A stretch of 64,000 nucleotides of DNA from Microcella alkaliphila (GCF_004216855.1 NZ_SGXT01000013.1:124001-188000); one strand, 5' to 3'. Positions 51,549 to 61,969 are shown, numbered from the stretch's first letter. The notes: generated by a model from the sequence alone, not told the origin. Numbers and translations are program-made.

Positions 51549-52901
51549 GTGGCCGCGACTCGCACCTCTCGTTCCTCGTCCAACGCGACCGAGCAGAAGG
51601 CGGAGGTGGCGCAGCGGACGTACGTGCTCGACACCTCGGTTCTGCTGAGCGACCCGAAGGCGATGTTCCGCTTCGCGGAACACGCCGTCGTGTTGCCGGT
51701 CGTCGTCATCGGCGAGCTGGAAGCCAAACGCCACGACCCCGAGATCGGCTACTTCGCCCGTCAGGCGCTGCGTAACCTCGACGAGCTGCGCATCAAGCAC
51801 GAACGACTCGACTTCCCGGTCGCCGTGGGCGACGAGGGCGGCAGCCTGCGCGTCGAGCTGAACCACTCGAACCAGTCGGTGCTGCCGAGCGGGTTGCAGC
51901 TCGGCGACAACGACTCGCGCATCCTCGCCGTGGCGATGAACCTCGCCGCAGAGGGGATGCACGTGACAGTCGTCTCGAAGGACCTCCCGATGCGCGTCAA
52001 AGCGTCATCGATCGGCCTCGCGGCCGAGGAGTACCGGCACGAGCTCGCCGTCGACTCCGGCTACACCGGAATGGCCGATGTCACCCTGTCGGCCGAGCAG
52101 ATGGCCGACCTCTACGACCGCGAGGTGGTGCGCTCGAACACGGTGCGCGAGCTGCCCGTCAACACCTCGCTCGTGATCCACTCCGACCGCGGCTCGGCGC
52201 TCGGCCGGGTCGTCGGCGATGACGAGATCCAGCTTGTCCGCGGCGACCGCGACGTCTTCGGCCTCCACGGCCGCTCGGCCGAGCAGCGACTCGCGATCGA
52301 CCTGCTGATGGACCCCCAGGTCGGCATCGTCTCGCTCGGCGGTCGCGCGGGCACCGGCAAATCGGCGCTCGCGATGTGCGCAGGCCTCGAGGCGGTGCTC
52401 GAGCGCAACCAGCAGCGCAAGATCATGGTCTTTCGCCCGCTGTACGCGGTCGGCGGACAAGAGCTCGGCTACCTTCCGGGGGATGCCAGCGAGAAGATGA
52501 ACCCGTGGGCGCAGGCCACGTTCGACACCCTGTCGAGTGTCGTGTCGCAGAACGTGCTTGACGAGGTCGTCGACCGGGGCCTGCTCGAGGTGCTGCCGCT
52601 GACGCACATCCGCGGACGCTCGCTGCACGACGCCTTCGTCATCGTCGATGAGGCGCAGTCACTCGAGCGCAACGTTCTCTTGACCGTGCTGTCCCGCATC
52701 GGCCAGAACTCCAAGGTTGTGCTCACCCACGACGTCGCGCAGCGCGACAACCTCCGTGTGGGCCGCCACGACGGCGTCGCGAGCGTCATCGAAACGCTGA
52801 AGGGGCACGCGCTGTTCGGCCACATCACGCTCACCCGCAGCGAGCGCAGCGCCATCGCCGCGCTCGTCACCGACCTGCTGGAGGGCAACGAGCTCGCGTA
52901 G
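51549..52901 (+). CDS. PIN-PhoH fusion ATPase
   Basis: A 450-residue two-domain protein. The N-terminal PIN ribonuclease domain (~20-150) starts with [16 protein letters not shown] and has [11 protein letters not shown] and [10 protein letters not shown] acidic sites; the C-terminal PhoH ATPase has Walker [14 protein letters not shown] (~268) and Walker [19 protein letters not shown]-PhoH proteins act as RNA helicases/ribonucleases; some are toxins with a small antitoxin upstream (PhoAT), but no such gene precedes this one (the 173-bp gap has no credible frame). The GTG at 51549 has GGAG four bases before it. Confidence 0.91.
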   Translation: MAATRTSRSSSNATEQKAEVAQRTYVLDTSVLLSDPKAMFRFAEHAVVLPVVVIGELEAKRHDPEIGYFARQALRNLDELRIKHERLDFPVAVGDEGGSLRVELNHSNQSVLPSGLQLGDNDSRILAVAMNLAAEGMHVTVVSKDLPMRVKASSIGLAAEEYRHELAVDSGYTGMADVTLSAEQMADLYDREVVRSNTVRELPVNTSLVIHSDRGSALGRVVGDDEIQLVRGDRDVFGLHGRSAEQRLAIDLLMDPQVGIVSLGGRAGTGKSALAMCAGLEAVLERNQQRKIMVFRPLYAVGGQELGYLPGDASEKMNPWAQATFDTLSSVVSQNVLDEVVDRGLLEVLPLTHIRGRSLHDAFVIVDEAQSLERNVLLTVLSRIGQNSKVVLTHDVAQRDNLRVGRHDGVASVIETLKGHALFGHITLTRSERSAIAALVTDLLEGNELA

Positions 52902-53091
52902 AGGCGCCAAGTCTGGGTGCCGCATCCCGATCCCGTTGGGGGCTCATCACGAGCGGTAGGGTGAGGGCGCGGGCCGGGGTGCGGACCGCGTGCGCTTCAG
53001 AACCGGTGGTGCGGATCGGAGAGCTGCTCGGCATCCCGGCCCGCTTTTCGCGTCCGTAGCGCCGCGTCGACGGTGCCCGTTTCCGTGGCGT

Positions 53092-53394
53092 TTAGCCCGC
53101 GACCGAGTTGAGCAGGTCGCCCACCGTGTGAGCGCTTTCGAGGGGATGCCGCAGCGGCTGATCGCGCAGGATGCGGTACGTGTTCCGCCGTCCGTCGCGG
53201 AACTTTTCGAGGTAGCCGGCGTCGACCAGCTCGCCGAGTATGCGCACGACCGCCCGCTCGGTGATGCCGACCTGCTCGGCGATGTCGCGCACGCGCAGCG
53301 ACTCGTCATCGGAGAGGCACACGAGCACGTGTGCGTGGTTGGTGAGAAACGTCCACTCCGACACCCCTCCACTGTAGGCGCGGGATGCACGCAT
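53092..53394 (-). CDS. Small winged-HTH regulator divergent from dabB
   Basis: A 100-residue DNA-binding protein: SEWTFLTNHAHVLVCLSDDE, then RVRDIAEQVGITERAVVRIL and the wing-like EKFRDGRRNTYRI; the C-terminal ~25 residues may dimerise. The MarR/ArsR-like fold is clear but the family is uncertain. The ATG at 53394 lacks a ribosome site; a TAAAGA -10 element lies nine bases upstream, so the mRNA may be leaderless. It is 76 bp from dabB, with operator-like palindromes between; regulation of the inorganic-carbon operon is the likely job. No gene lies between 52902 and 53091. Confidence 0.82.
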   Translation of the reverse strand: MRASRAYSGGVSEWTFLTNHAHVLVCLSDDESLRVRDIAEQVGITERAVVRILGELVDAGYLEKFRDGRRNTYRILRDQPLRHPLESAHTVGDLLNSVAG

Positions 53395-53419
53395 CGCGGT
53401 AATTCTTTACGCGTCAGTC

Positions 53420-53447
53420 TTTACATGTAACAAATTACCTGTATTGT
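53420..53447 (+). promoter_or_regulatory. dabB promoter and paired operators
   Basis: -35 TTTACA (53420-53425), 16-bp spacer, -10 TATTGT (53442-53447), followed by ATAGGAGG before the ATG at 53471. The perfect palindrome TTACATGTAA (53421-53430) and a related site TTACCTGTAT (53435-53444), 14 bp apart, cover the -35 and -10. These are the probable binding sites of the divergent HTH protein. Confidence 0.6.
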
Positions 53448-53470
53448 GTGACGCGATAGGAGGTTCATGC

Positions 53471-54808
53471 ATGGTTCCCGATCTCAGCCTCACCGAGCTG
53501 CTGCGGCTCGACGCCGCCACCCTGCTGCTTCTCGCGCTCGTTCTGCTCGTCGCCCTCGCCGTGCTGCCCTACGCGCACCGCAGCCTGCGCGGAGACCGGC
53601 ACGGCGCATCCGTCACGGCCGCCCTCGCGCTGGTCTTCGTCGCGTCCGCCGCACTCGTCGTGCTCGCCCCACTGCCCGCCCAGGCGATCGCGTGGAGCAC
53701 GGCGACCCTCGGCGTGATCGTCGCGCTCCGCCTCGGCGGGGGAACGTCGGCTGCCCGGCGCCCCGCTACCTGGCTGGTCGCCTCCGACGTGCTCGTCTGG
53801 GCCGCCGTCATCGTGGGGCCCGGCACTGCCGCCGCCATCCTCCTGGTGGGAGCGGCCATCATCCGCGCCGCCGGGGTTCCCGCACACGGCTGGCTGCTCG
53901 ATGCTCTGCGCGCGCCGACGCCCGTCAGTGCAGCCCTGCACGGCGGTGTCGTGAACGGCGGCGCGATCCTCCTGATCCTGCAGCTGCCGGCCATGAACGC
54001 CGGCGCCGCGCCGCTCATCGTCGCCGCCGCCTTCGGGGCGCTCGCCATCGTCGTCGGGGGTGCCGGCCTTGCCGCCCGCCCCGACATCAAGGGCAAGCTC
54101 GTGCTGTCGACGGTGGCGCAGCTCGGCTTCACCCTGCTCTGCATCGGGCTGGGCTTGACGGTCGCGGCGCTGCTGCACCTCGTCGCACACGGCTGGTACA
54201 AGTCCTCCCGCTTCCTGTCCTCGGGTGACGGCGTCGACCGGCGTGCCCGCGAGCGCCGCTCTCCTGCCGCCCACCGCCGCGTCCTGCCGCGCGCGGGCAC
54301 CCCACTCGGCGCAACCGTCGCCGCGGCCGCCGTTGTCGCCGGCGTGCTGGTCGCCTACCCCGGCGCGGTGTCGCTCGGCGGCGCGGTCATCACCCTCATG
54401 ATCGGCCTCGCGCTCGCCGCCGCGGCCGGCCGGCTCGTCGCCCACGCGGTCACGACCGGTGAGGCGCTCACGCGACTCACCGCCTCCGCCACCCTGTCGT
54501 TCGCCGCGGCTCTCGCCCTCGGCTCACTCACCCGGATGCTCGGCCCCGCCCTCGGCGCGCCCCTCGCCACCCCGGCGGCATCCGTCGCGCTCGCCCTCGC
54601 CGCCGCCCTTGCGGTTCTTCTGCTGGCCGTCCTCCGACGGACGGCGGCGGGGGCGTCGTACGAGCGCGCCGCTCTCGCGGCGGCGCTCGCCCTGGGTGCG
54701 GCACCGAGGACGCCGGCCGCGCGCACCCGCGCCCGCGCCGCAGCGTTGCCCGCCGCCGCATCGTCCACAACCCAGCCCACCACCCACCGCCAGGAGGTCG
54801 CCGCGTGA
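53471..54808 (+). CDS. dabB: DAB complex subunit B (NuoL-like membrane protein)
   Basis: A 445-residue membrane subunit of the proton-coupled inorganic carbon accumulator. It belongs to the NuoL/Mrp antiporter family: the conserved core is PAHGWLLDALRAPTPVSAALHGGVVNGG (shown as PAHGWLLDALRAPTPVSA) in the middle helices, and HGWYKSSRFL is the conserved His/Lys region of TM8. About 11-12 helices. The C-terminal 40 residues are a Thr/Ala/Arg tail. ATG at 53471 is set by ATAGGAGG. It overlaps dabA by 4 bp (GTGA). In DAB, DabB passes protons that drive CO2 hydration by DabA. Confidence 0.9.
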   Translation: MVPDLSLTELLRLDAATLLLLALVLLVALAVLPYAHRSLRGDRHGASVTAALALVFVASAALVVLAPLPAQAIAWSTATLGVIVALRLGGGTSAARRPATWLVASDVLVWAAVIVGPGTAAAILLVGAAIIRAAGVPAHGWLLDALRAPTPVSAALHGGVVNGGAILLILQLPAMNAGAAPLIVAAAFGALAIVVGGAGLAARPDIKGKLVLSTVAQLGFTLLCIGLGLTVAALLHLVAHGWYKSSRFLSSGDGVDRRARERRSPAAHRRVLPRAGTPLGATVAAAAVVAGVLVAYPGAVSLGGAVITLMIGLALAAAAGRLVAHAVTTGEALTRLTASATLSFAAALALGSLTRMLGPALGAPLATPAASVALALAAALAVLLLAVLRRTAAGASYERAALAAALALGAAPRTPAARTRARAAALPAAASSTTQPTTHRQEVAA

Positions 54809-57261
54809 CCACGTCCCTTCCCGCACCGCGTGACGGCGCCGTGCTCAGCACTCCGGCCGCCGTGACCGGACCCAGCACCGCCGACCTGCAGCGCGTGCGC
54901 GCCTTCGCCGACGTCGCCCTCGACGTGATCGGCGACTACTACGGCCTCGACGCCGCCGTCGCCGTCAACCCGCTGCTGCCCCGGCTCGCCGCCGGCTTCG
55001 GGGTCGCGGCGACGGAGGGGGCTGCCGCGGTCGGTGCCGCCGGGTCGATCGGCGAGGCCGGCTACCACAAGCTGCTCCGCTCCGGACGGGTCCGCCGCGC
55101 CGATCTGGCGGCGGCTCTGCGCAGGCGGGGCACATCCTCCGACGCGGGGGCGGGTGCGGACAGCGACGACGAGATCGTGGAGGCGTTCCTTGCCGCTGCC
55201 CCGAGCATCCCGGCCGCGCCGGAGCTCGACCGGCTAACGGAGCGTGTCGACGACCGACTCGGCCGTTTCGCGCGCAGCTGGTTCGCCGATGGTGAGGCGG
55301 CGTGGTCGGTGCGGGGCGGTGCTGGCTTCTACGGCGACTGGCGGGCGCTCGCCCTCGTCGACCCGACGCTGCGTCCCCGCGCCCGTCGCTTGCTGCGCGA
55401 GCTGCCGGAGCGCGCCGATGGCGTCATCGCCCGCCACCTCGCCGGCCGACGCCTCGACGACACGGACGCACTCGAGCTGCTTGGCCAGCACCTCGCCCGC
55501 ACGCCCGGATGGACGTCGGCGCTGCGCCGCCGCTCGAGCGTCGAGCGCGACATCGACGCCGTCGAATTCCTCGCCGTGCGCCTCGCGCTGACGACGATCC
55601 TCGGGGCCCCCGACCCGGCCGCGCCCGTCGCGCCCGAATTGTCGGCCGAGCGCCTGCTCGTCTGGCAGGAGGCCGCCGAAGCCGCCACGCACGACGCCCT
55701 GCTGCGCGCCCTGCGGGTGCCCGCCCGGGGCGATGCGGCCGGTACCGGTGAGGACAGACGCACCCCCGAGGCCGCTCACATCGTCTGCTGCATCGACGTG
55801 CGCAGCGAGGGCCTCCGCCGTCACATCGAGGCGGTCGGCCCCTACGGAACCAGCGGATTCGCCGGCTTCTTCGGCGTGGCCGCCCGCGTCACCCCGCTCG
55901 GTGCGGGCGCCGGACTCGACTCGTGCCCGGTGCTGCTGTCGCCGCGGCACGCGATCGACGAGCGCCCACGCCCGGGCGCAGCGCCGCGCGCGCGAACCGC
56001 CCTCGACCGCTTCCGCTCGAGTCTCGCCTGGCGCGGATCGCTGCGCGCCCCCGAACGCTCCGTCGGTTCCGCACTCGGCTGGGCAGAACTCAGCGGCTGG
56101 ATGCTCGGCCCACTCGCCGCGCTCCGCTCGGTCTCGCCCGGCGCGCTCGGCGAGGCCACGCGCCCCGACGAGTTGCGGTCGGCGCCTCCGACGCTGTTCG
56201 ACCTCGACTCGGCGATGTCGGTCGACGAGCAGGTGCTGACGGCCGAGACCATCCTCACCACGATGGGCATGACCCGCCACTTCGCGCCCGTCGTGCTGCT
56301 GCTCGGCCATGGTGCGACGACGACGAACTCGCCGTTCCGCACGGCGCTCGACTGTGGCGCGTGCGGCGGGCATCGCGGCGCCAGCAATGCCCGCATCGCC
56401 GCCGCGCTGCTCAACGCGCCCGCCGTGCGTGAGGGGCTCGCTGCCCGCGGCATCACGATCGACGACACGACGATCTTCCTCGGCGGCGAGCACGACACGG
56501 TCACCGACCGCGTCACCATTCACGACACGCACGCCCTCAGCGGTCGGCACCAGGTCGTCGTGAGCGCGCTGCGCGCCGACCTCGCCGTGGCGGGAAAGCG
56601 CCTGCGCCGCGAGCGACTCGCCGATCTGCCGGGCGGGCGCCGGGCGGGTGCCGAGGCCGAGGTCGCGCGCCGCGCGGCCGACTGGGCCCAGGTCTTCCCC
56701 GAGTGGGGCCTCGCCCGCAACGCTGCGATCATCATCGGCCCGCGTGACCTCACCCGCGGTGTCGACCTCGGTCGTCGCACGTTCCTGCACAGCTACGACC
56801 CGGAGGCCGACACTGAGGGCGTCGCGCTGACGACGATTCTCACCGCGCCGCTCGTCGTTGCCCACTGGATCAACGCCCAGTACTACTTCTCGACCGTCGA
56901 CCCCGAGGTCTTCGGCGCGGGCAGCAAGACCGTACACAATCTCGTTGGCGGCCTCGGCGTGCTCACTGGCCCCGACGGCGACCTGCGCATCGGGCTTCCC
57001 CAGCAGTCGGTGATGACCCGTGAGGGCCACCACCACGAGCCGGTGCGCCTGCTCGCGATCGTGGATGCGCCGCTCGGCCGCATCGACCGCATCATCGAGC
57101 GCCACGACATCGTTCGCGACCTGGTTCTCGGCGAGTGGGTGCGCCTTGTCGCCCCCGCGGCAGACGGCCACGGCTGGGTCGAGCGCCGCGCCGACGGCTG
57201 GCATCCGCGCATCCCGACCGACAACACTGATCAGACGACCGACACGAAGGAGGCGGCATGA
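54805..57261 (+). CDS. dabA: DAB complex subunit A (DUF2309, carbonic anhydrase-like)
   Basis: A large peripheral 818-residue DUF2309/UPF0753 protein that converts CO2 to bicarbonate on the cytoplasmic side when coupled to DabB. The zinc site is complete: C329 and D331 in CCIDVRSEG, H502 in LLGHGATT, C517 in ALDCGACGGHRG; the spacings of 2 and 15 residues equal those of the characterised Halothiobacillus DabA. It begins with a GTG overlapping dabB, and its end overlaps the PII-like gene by 4 bp (ATGA). The three genes form one operon. With the beta-carbonic anhydrase at 59065 it forms a carbon-capture neighbourhood. Confidence 0.93.
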   Translation: MTTSLPAPRDGAVLSTPAAVTGPSTADLQRVRAFADVALDVIGDYYGLDAAVAVNPLLPRLAAGFGVAATEGAAAVGAAGSIGEAGYHKLLRSGRVRRADLAAALRRRGTSSDAGAGADSDDEIVEAFLAAAPSIPAAPELDRLTERVDDRLGRFARSWFADGEAAWSVRGGAGFYGDWRALALVDPTLRPRARRLLRELPERADGVIARHLAGRRLDDTDALELLGQHLARTPGWTSALRRRSSVERDIDAVEFLAVRLALTTILGAPDPAAPVAPELSAERLLVWQEAAEAATHDALLRALRVPARGDAAGTGEDRRTPEAAHIVCCIDVRSEGLRRHIEAVGPYGTSGFAGFFGVAARVTPLGAGAGLDSCPVLLSPRHAIDERPRPGAAPRARTALDRFRSSLAWRGSLRAPERSVGSALGWAELSGWMLGPLAALRSVSPGALGEATRPDELRSAPPTLFDLDSAMSVDEQVLTAETILTTMGMTRHFAPVVLLLGHGATTTNSPFRTALDCGACGGHRGASNARIAAALLNAPAVREGLAARGITIDDTTIFLGGEHDTVTDRVTIHDTHALSGRHQVVVSALRADLAVAGKRLRRERLADLPGGRRAGAEAEVARRAADWAQVFPEWGLARNAAIIIGPRDLTRGVDLGRRTFLHSYDPEADTEGVALTTILTAPLVVAHWINAQYYFSTVDPEVFGAGSKTVHNLVGGLGVLTGPDGDLRIGLPQQSVMTREGHHHEPVRLLAIVDAPLGRIDRIIERHDIVRDLVLGEWVRLVAPAADGHGWVERRADGWHPRIPTDNTDQTTDTKEAA

Positions 57262-57581
57262 CCGTCGAAGGACTCTCTCCCATGACCAAGGTCGAGGTGG
57301 TGGTTCGCTCGTCCGACGCTGATGCCGTCTCGCGCCAGATCGTCAGCGCGGGCGCAACCGGCTACACGAGCCTGCCCGGCGTGACCGGGCTCGGGCACCA
57401 CGGGGCTCACGACGGCCGCGCCCTCTTCAACGACCAGGATGCTCTGACCCTCACGATCACGGTCGTTCCGGACGACCGCGCCCCCGCCCTGATCGCGGGC
57501 CTGCGCGAACTGCTCGAGCGGCGGCCCGGCGTGATGTTCGTCTCGACCGTGTCGGTGAGCCGCCCCCACTACTTCCAGTAG
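57258..57581 (+). CDS. PII-like signalling protein of the dab operon
   Basis: A 107-residue ferredoxin-like protein of the PII (GlnB) superfamily: KVEVVVRSSDADAVSRQIVSAGATGYTS (shown as KVEVVVRSSDADAVSRQ), GVTGLGHHGAHDGRALFND in place of the T-loop, and a C-terminal ALIAGLRELLERRPGVMFVSTV. The typical uridylylated Tyr51 of GlnB is not present, so it is not a classical nitrogen PII. PII-like proteins encoded with bicarbonate transporters sense nucleotides or bicarbonate; that role here is inferred from the operon. It overlaps dabA by 4 bp and is followed by fumC on the other strand. Confidence 0.88.
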   Translation: MTVEGLSPMTKVEVVVRSSDADAVSRQIVSAGATGYTSLPGVTGLGHHGAHDGRALFNDQDALTLTITVVPDDRAPALIAGLRELLERRPGVMFVSTVSVSRPHYFQ

Positions 57582-57599
57582 GGGCGGCGGCGCCGCAGG

Positions 57600-59006
57600 C
57601 TAGAGGCCGGGGGAGGTCATCGAGAGCACGTCGAGCAGCTCGTCGAGCTGCTGCTCGGTGACCTCGCCGCGCTCGACGAAGCCGAGGTCGATGACGGCCT
57701 CGCGCACGGTGAGCCCCTTGGCGACCGAGTGCTTGGCGACCTTCGCGGCGGCCTCGTAGCCGATGACGCGGTTCAACGGAGTCACGATCGAGGGCGACGA
57801 CTCGGCGAGCGCACGGGCCCGGTCGAGGTTCGCCTCAAGCCCGCGAACGGTCTTGTCGGCGAGCACGCGGGTCGAGTTCGCGAGCAGACGGATCGACTCG
57901 AGCAGGGACGTGCCCATAACGGGGATCGCGACGTTCAGCTCGAACGAGCCCGATGCGCCGGCCCAGGCGATGGTCGCGTCGTTGCCGACGACCTTCGCGC
58001 ACACCATGAGCACGGCCTCGGGCACGACGGGGTTCACCTTGCCCGGCATGATCGACGAGCCCGGCTGCAGGTCGGGAATGTGCAGTTCGGCAAGGCCGGT
58101 GTTGGGGCCAGAGCCCATCCAGCGCAGGTCGTTGCAGATCTTCGTCAGCGACACGGCGATGACGCGCAGAGCGCCGCTCGCCTCGACCAACCCATCGCGG
58201 GCGCCCTGCGCCTCGAAGTGGTCCTCGGCCTCCGTGATGGGCAGGCCGGTCGACGAGGCGAGCTCGGCGATGACCTTCTGCGAGAAGCCGAGCGGAGTGT
58301 TGATGCCGGTGCCCGTGGCGGTGCCGCCGAGCGGAACCTCCGCAACGCGCTCGATCGTTGCCCGCACGCGGGCGATGCCGAGTCGCACCTGGCGGGCGTA
58401 CCCGGCGAACTCCTGGCCGAGGGTGACCGGGGTGGCGTCCATGAGGTGTGTGCGGCCGGCCTTGACCGCGGTCTTCCACAGTTCGGCCTTTTCCTCGAGC
58501 GCCTCGGCGAGGTACTCGAGCGCCGGAATCAGATCGGCGAGGAGCGCCTCGGTGACGGCGAGGTGCACCGAGGTCGGGAACACGTCGTTCGACGATTGCG
58601 AGGCGTTCACGTGGTCGTTCGGGTGCACGGCGGTGCCGGCGTGCTGCGTGGCGAGCGTGGCAAGCACCTCGTTCATGTTCATGTTCGACGACGTGCCCGA
58701 GCCCGTCTGGTACGTGTCGACGGGGAAGTGCTCGAGGTGCGCGCCCCCGATGATCTCGTCCGCGGCGGCGACGATGCCGCGCGCGAGGGTCTCATCGAGG
58801 ATTCCGAGTTCGGCGTTCACGAGGGCCGCGGCGCGCTTGATCTGCGCGAGCGCCTTGATCTGCCCGGCCTCCAGGCGTGTGCCGGAGATGGGGAAGTTTT
58901 CGACGGCGCGCTGCGTCTGCGCGCGGTACAGCGCGCTCTTCGGCACGCGAACCTCGCCCATCGTGTCGTGCTCGATGCGGTACTCGGTCTCGGTGTTCTC
59001 GCTCAT
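57600..59006 (-). CDS. fumC: Fumarate hydratase, class II
   Basis: A 468-residue fumarase of the TCA cycle. The N-terminal [27 protein letters not shown] block, [16 protein letters not shown] (substrate contact), [18 protein letters not shown] and the signature loop [12 protein letters not shown] (SS, catalytic Ser) are all present; the final C-terminal domain is typical. The ATG at 59006 matches family length; the upstream extension is not supported. The carbonic anhydrase gene ends 58 bp upstream on the same strand, so they may be co-transcribed. It is convergent with the dab operon, 18 bp apart. Confidence 0.96.
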   Translation of the reverse strand: MSENTETEYRIEHDTMGEVRVPKSALYRAQTQRAVENFPISGTRLEAGQIKALAQIKRAAALVNAELGILDETLARGIVAAADEIIGGAHLEHFPVDTYQTGSGTSSNMNMNEVLATLATQHAGTAVHPNDHVNASQSSNDVFPTSVHLAVTEALLADLIPALEYLAEALEEKAELWKTAVKAGRTHLMDATPVTLGQEFAGYARQVRLGIARVRATIERVAEVPLGGTATGTGINTPLGFSQKVIAELASSTGLPITEAEDHFEAQGARDGLVEASGALRVIAVSLTKICNDLRWMGSGPNTGLAELHIPDLQPGSSIMPGKVNPVVPEAVLMVCAKVVGNDATIAWAGASGSFELNVAIPVMGTSLLESIRLLANSTRVLADKTVRGLEANLDRARALAESSPSIVTPLNRVIGYEAAAKVAKHSVAKGLTVREAVIDLGFVERGEVTEQQLDELLDVLSMTSPGL

Positions 59007-59064
59007 CGCGATGGTTCCGTTTCTGTAGAGGGGGAGGGGAGGTGGTGGTAGGTCTGGATGCTCG

Positions 59065-59703
59065 TCACACGGCACCGACGACGGCGTCGGCATTCACGCG
59101 GCCGTCATGCAGCTGGTAGTTGGCGCCGACGATCGCAAGACGCCCGGCGGCGACGGCTTCGCTGATGAGCTCGCTCGCGCTGAGGAGCGCCCCGACCGTG
59201 TCGCGCAGGTGCTGGCGGCCCACCTCGAACGCGTCGATGGTGTCGACGCCGGGCGAGCCCGCAGCGATGCGCACCCGCTGGACGGCCGGCATGATCTGCG
59301 TGACGAGTGAGCGGATGTGCGCGGGTAGGGTCGGAGCGTTCGGCCCCGCCTGATCGAGTGCGGCGCGGACGGCGCCGCACTCGTCGTGGGCCAGCACAAC
59401 GATGAGCGGCACCTCGAGCACCGCCACGGCGTATTCGAGCGAACCGACGACGCTGTCGCTGACGATCTGGCCGGCATTTCGCACGACAAACAGATCACCG
59501 AGGCCCTTGTCGAAGATGATCTCGGCGGCGAGGCGACTGTCGCTGCACCCGAACAGCGCGGCGTCGGGGCGCTGGTAGCCGCTCAACTCGGTGCGACGTT
59601 CGGCGTCCTGGTGGGGGTGGCGGGGTTCGCCAGCGACGAAGCGGGCGTTACCCTCTTCCATTTCACGCCACACTGCGGCGGGGGTGCGCTCGGCGGTCGT
59701 CAT
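59065..59703 (-). CDS. Beta-class carbonic anhydrase
   Basis: A 212-residue beta-carbonic anhydrase interconverting CO2 and bicarbonate. Zinc ligands and dyad: C53, D55 and R57 in [12 protein letters not shown], then H106 and C109 in [14 protein letters not shown]; the intermediate [15 protein letters not shown] block is typical. All active-site residues are present. It is 58 bp upstream of fumC and close to the dabAB operon. In the presence of DAB it would use accumulated bicarbonate, for example to supply CO2 to carboxylases. Confidence 0.94.
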   Translation of the reverse strand: MTTAERTPAAVWREMEEGNARFVAGEPRHPHQDAERRTELSGYQRPDAALFGCSDSRLAAEIIFDKGLGDLFVVRNAGQIVSDSVVGSLEYAVAVLEVPLIVVLAHDECGAVRAALDQAGPNAPTLPAHIRSLVTQIMPAVQRVRIAAGSPGVDTIDAFEVGRQHLRDTVGALLSASELISEAVAAGRLAIVGANYQLHDGRVNADAVVGAV

Positions 59704-59733
59704 GATCCTCCTCGTCGTGTCGCGACGCGACAG

Positions 59734-60381
59734 TCAGGGGGCGGTCAGCTCGCCGGCGATCGAGGTGGCGAGCAGAGTGAAGTCGGCTTCCTCCGCCGTG
59801 CCAAACAGCACGATTGTGCTGCTCTCGGTCTCGGTCACCAGTGCGTATTGGCGGTTCTCGAGCTGGCTGTTCCCTCGTCGATCGTAGAGCGTCCACGTGA
59901 CGCCGCCGATCTCGACCTCGTCTCCGGCGGTGCGTGGCTGACGCAACTGCTCAGCGAGCCACGTGGGGTTGGCGTCGAAGCCCTGCAGAAGCGCGACGAA
60001 GCCGGCACGGGTGGGCTCGGGGTCGGTGACGAATCCGACGTACCACTCGGTCACGCCGCCTGAGGCGGTGAGACCCGCGCGATTGACCCACCAGCTGGGG
60101 GGAACAACGGGGGCGACGATGTCGAAATCGGTTCCCGCGACGAGTTCGTCCGCGGTGGCGCGGTAGTCGATTGGCGGGGGCGTGGGGGCCTCACGGACGA
60201 CCACGACGATGAGGAAGAGCACAACGAGAAGCGATGCGGCGACCGAGAGAATCAGATTGATTGTGGTCTGGTTGGCCCGGCGTTTCGCTCGGTTCGCGGC
60301 CACGCGCGCCGCCTTCTCGTCGGCAGTCTCGGGGCGACCGAGCTCCGCGACGATGGGGCGTCCGGTTGCGGGGTCGGTCAT
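59734..60381 (-). CDS. DUF4245 domain membrane protein
   Basis: A 215-residue actinobacterial protein. A charged cytoplasmic region (~1-40) with an [14 protein letters not shown] motif, one membrane helix (~44-66, [16 protein letters not shown]), then an external DUF4245 domain with [26 protein letters not shown] (shown as [10 protein letters not shown] and EWYVGFV). The function is unknown. The ATG at 60381 overlaps the xseB stop by 4 bp; longer in-frame forms lie inside xseB. It is read with xseA-xseB. Confidence 0.9.
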   Translation of the reverse strand: MTDPATGRPIVAELGRPETADEKAARVAANRAKRRANQTTINLILSVAASLLVVLFLIVVVVREAPTPPPIDYRATADELVAGTDFDIVAPVVPPSWWVNRAGLTASGGVTEWYVGFVTDPEPTRAGFVALLQGFDANPTWLAEQLRQPRTAGDEVEIGGVTWTLYDRRGNSQLENRQYALVTETESSTIVLFGTAEEADFTLLATSIAGELTAP

Positions 60382-60605
60382 GATGAATCGGCGGCGGCGC
60401 GCGCGGCGTCGAGCCGCTCTTTCGCGCCGATCAGCCAGGTTTCGCAGCGTCGGGCTAGGGCCTCGCCGCGCTCCCACAGGGCGATGGACTGCTCGAGCGT
60501 GGCGCCGCCCTGCTCGAGTGCGGAGACCACGCGAACGAGCTCGTCGCGAGCCTCCTCGTAGCTGAGGGTCTCGATGTCGGCCGGGGTCTCGCTCACGCTT
60601 GTCAT
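60378..60605 (-). CDS. xseB: Exodeoxyribonuclease VII small subunit
   Basis: A 75-residue helical subunit: [20 protein letters not shown], then [20 protein letters not shown] and the C-terminal LDAARA helix. XseB pairs as coiled coils along XseA to form the exonuclease that cuts single-stranded DNA from both ends. The ATG at 60605 lies 1 bp after the xseA stop; its own stop overlaps the DUF4245 start (ATGA). The usual order xseA-xseB-DUF4245 is kept. Confidence 0.95.
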   Translation of the reverse strand: MTSVSETPADIETLSYEEARDELVRVVSALEQGGATLEQSIALWERGEALARRCETWLIGAKERLDAARAAADSS

Positions 60606-60606
60606 G

Positions 60607-61857
60607 CTATTCGTCGCCTTCTGTGTCGGTGCCGGGAATGCGGGCGTCGGCGGCGATCGCGCCGTCGGCGAGGGTCACGCGCAACCGTGCACCGTCGACG
60701 ACATCGGACGCGGCGCGCAGCACCGCGCCGTCAGCCGCCTGCACGATGGCGTACCCCCGGTCGAGGGTCGACTGCGGCGAGAGCGAGCGCAGGCGAGCGC
60801 GCCGTTCGGCCAATTCGTCGCCAGCGCGCTCGATGCGGCGCTCGGTGAGCTCGGCGCCGCGGGCGACCAGCCGGGTGAGCTCGTCGGCGCGCGCATCGAT
60901 GATCCAATCGGCGCCGACGAGCACCGGGCGCGATCGCAGCTGGGCCAGGCGGTCGACCTCGGTGCGCACCTGCAGGGTGATGCGGGAGCGCAGCCGCGTG
61001 CGGGCCTGGTCGACGCGCGAGAGCTCGTCGCCGACATCGGGAACGACGCGCTTCGCGGCGTCGGTCGGCGTGGATGCACGCAGGTCGGCGACATCGTCGA
61101 GCAGGGGGCGGTCATTTTCGTGGCCGATCGCACTCACGACGGGCGTGGAGCAGGCGGCGACGGCGCGCACGACCCGCTCATCGCTGAACGGAAGCAGATT
61201 CTGAAAGTCGCCGCCTCCGCGCGCCACGATGATGACGTCGACCTCGGGGTCGGCATCGAGCGCCTCGATGGCGGCGACGAGTTCGCCGACCGCGCGGTCA
61301 CCCTGCACGGCCGAGTGCTGCACGCGGAACGCGACGGATGGCCAGCGCAGGGCCGCGTTGCGCAGCACATCCTTTTCAGCATCACTGTCTTTGCCCGTCA
61401 CGAGTCCGATGAGGCTCGGCAAGAAGGGAAGCGGCTTCTTGCGCGCTATGTCGAACAGTCCTTCGGCGCGCAGACTCTGCCGCAGCCGCTCCAGGCGTTC
61501 GAGCAGGTCGCCGAGGCCGACGCGCCGCACGTCGAAGACCTGCATCGTCAAGCTGCCGCCCTTGACCCACCAGTTGGCCTTGACGTGCATGACGACGCGA
61601 TCGCCCTGCGTGACCCCGTCGGGGATGCGCGAGCGCACCGACGACCAGATCACGAACGACACAGTCGCGTCGGCGCTCAGGTCTTTGAGCTTGCCGTAGA
61701 CGTTGCCGCCCGAGATGCCCCACTGCGTGATCTCCCCCTCGATCCAGACCGCGCCGAGCCGGTCAATCCATCCCTTGAGCTTCTGGGACAGCTCAGCGAC
61801 GGGCCACGGCGCGTCGGCACTGGTTGGCGCGGGCGTCGACGGAGCGGCGTCGGTCAT
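60607..61857 (-). CDS. xseA: Exodeoxyribonuclease VII large subunit
   Basis: A 416-residue catalytic subunit of ExoVII. The N-terminal OB fold has [26 protein letters not shown] (shown as [16 protein letters not shown]) and the core has [42 protein letters not shown] and [19 protein letters not shown], the last with the conserved GHE-D active-site group. The C-terminal half forms the coiled coil for XseB. The ATG at 61857 is preferred; the longer open frame upstream is non-homologous. Confidence 0.96.
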   Translation of the reverse strand: MTDAAPSTPAPTSADAPWPVAELSQKLKGWIDRLGAVWIEGEITQWGISGGNVYGKLKDLSADATVSFVIWSSVRSRIPDGVTQGDRVVMHVKANWWVKGGSLTMQVFDVRRVGLGDLLERLERLRQSLRAEGLFDIARKKPLPFLPSLIGLVTGKDSDAEKDVLRNAALRWPSVAFRVQHSAVQGDRAVGELVAAIEALDADPEVDVIIVARGGGDFQNLLPFSDERVVRAVAACSTPVVSAIGHENDRPLLDDVADLRASTPTDAAKRVVPDVGDELSRVDQARTRLRSRITLQVRTEVDRLAQLRSRPVLVGADWIIDARADELTRLVARGAELTERRIERAGDELAERRARLRSLSPQSTLDRGYAIVQAADGAVLRAASDVVDGARLRVTLADGAIAADARIPGTDTEGDE

Positions 61858-61969
61858 GGCTCTCCGATTTCTTCGAAGGGGGCGTCGCACTTGCGGCCAG
61901 GGTGGGCGCTCGCCAGGGTAGTAGATGGCCCCGACACCGCCGGTGTTCGCGTGAGCCGATGGGGGATGA

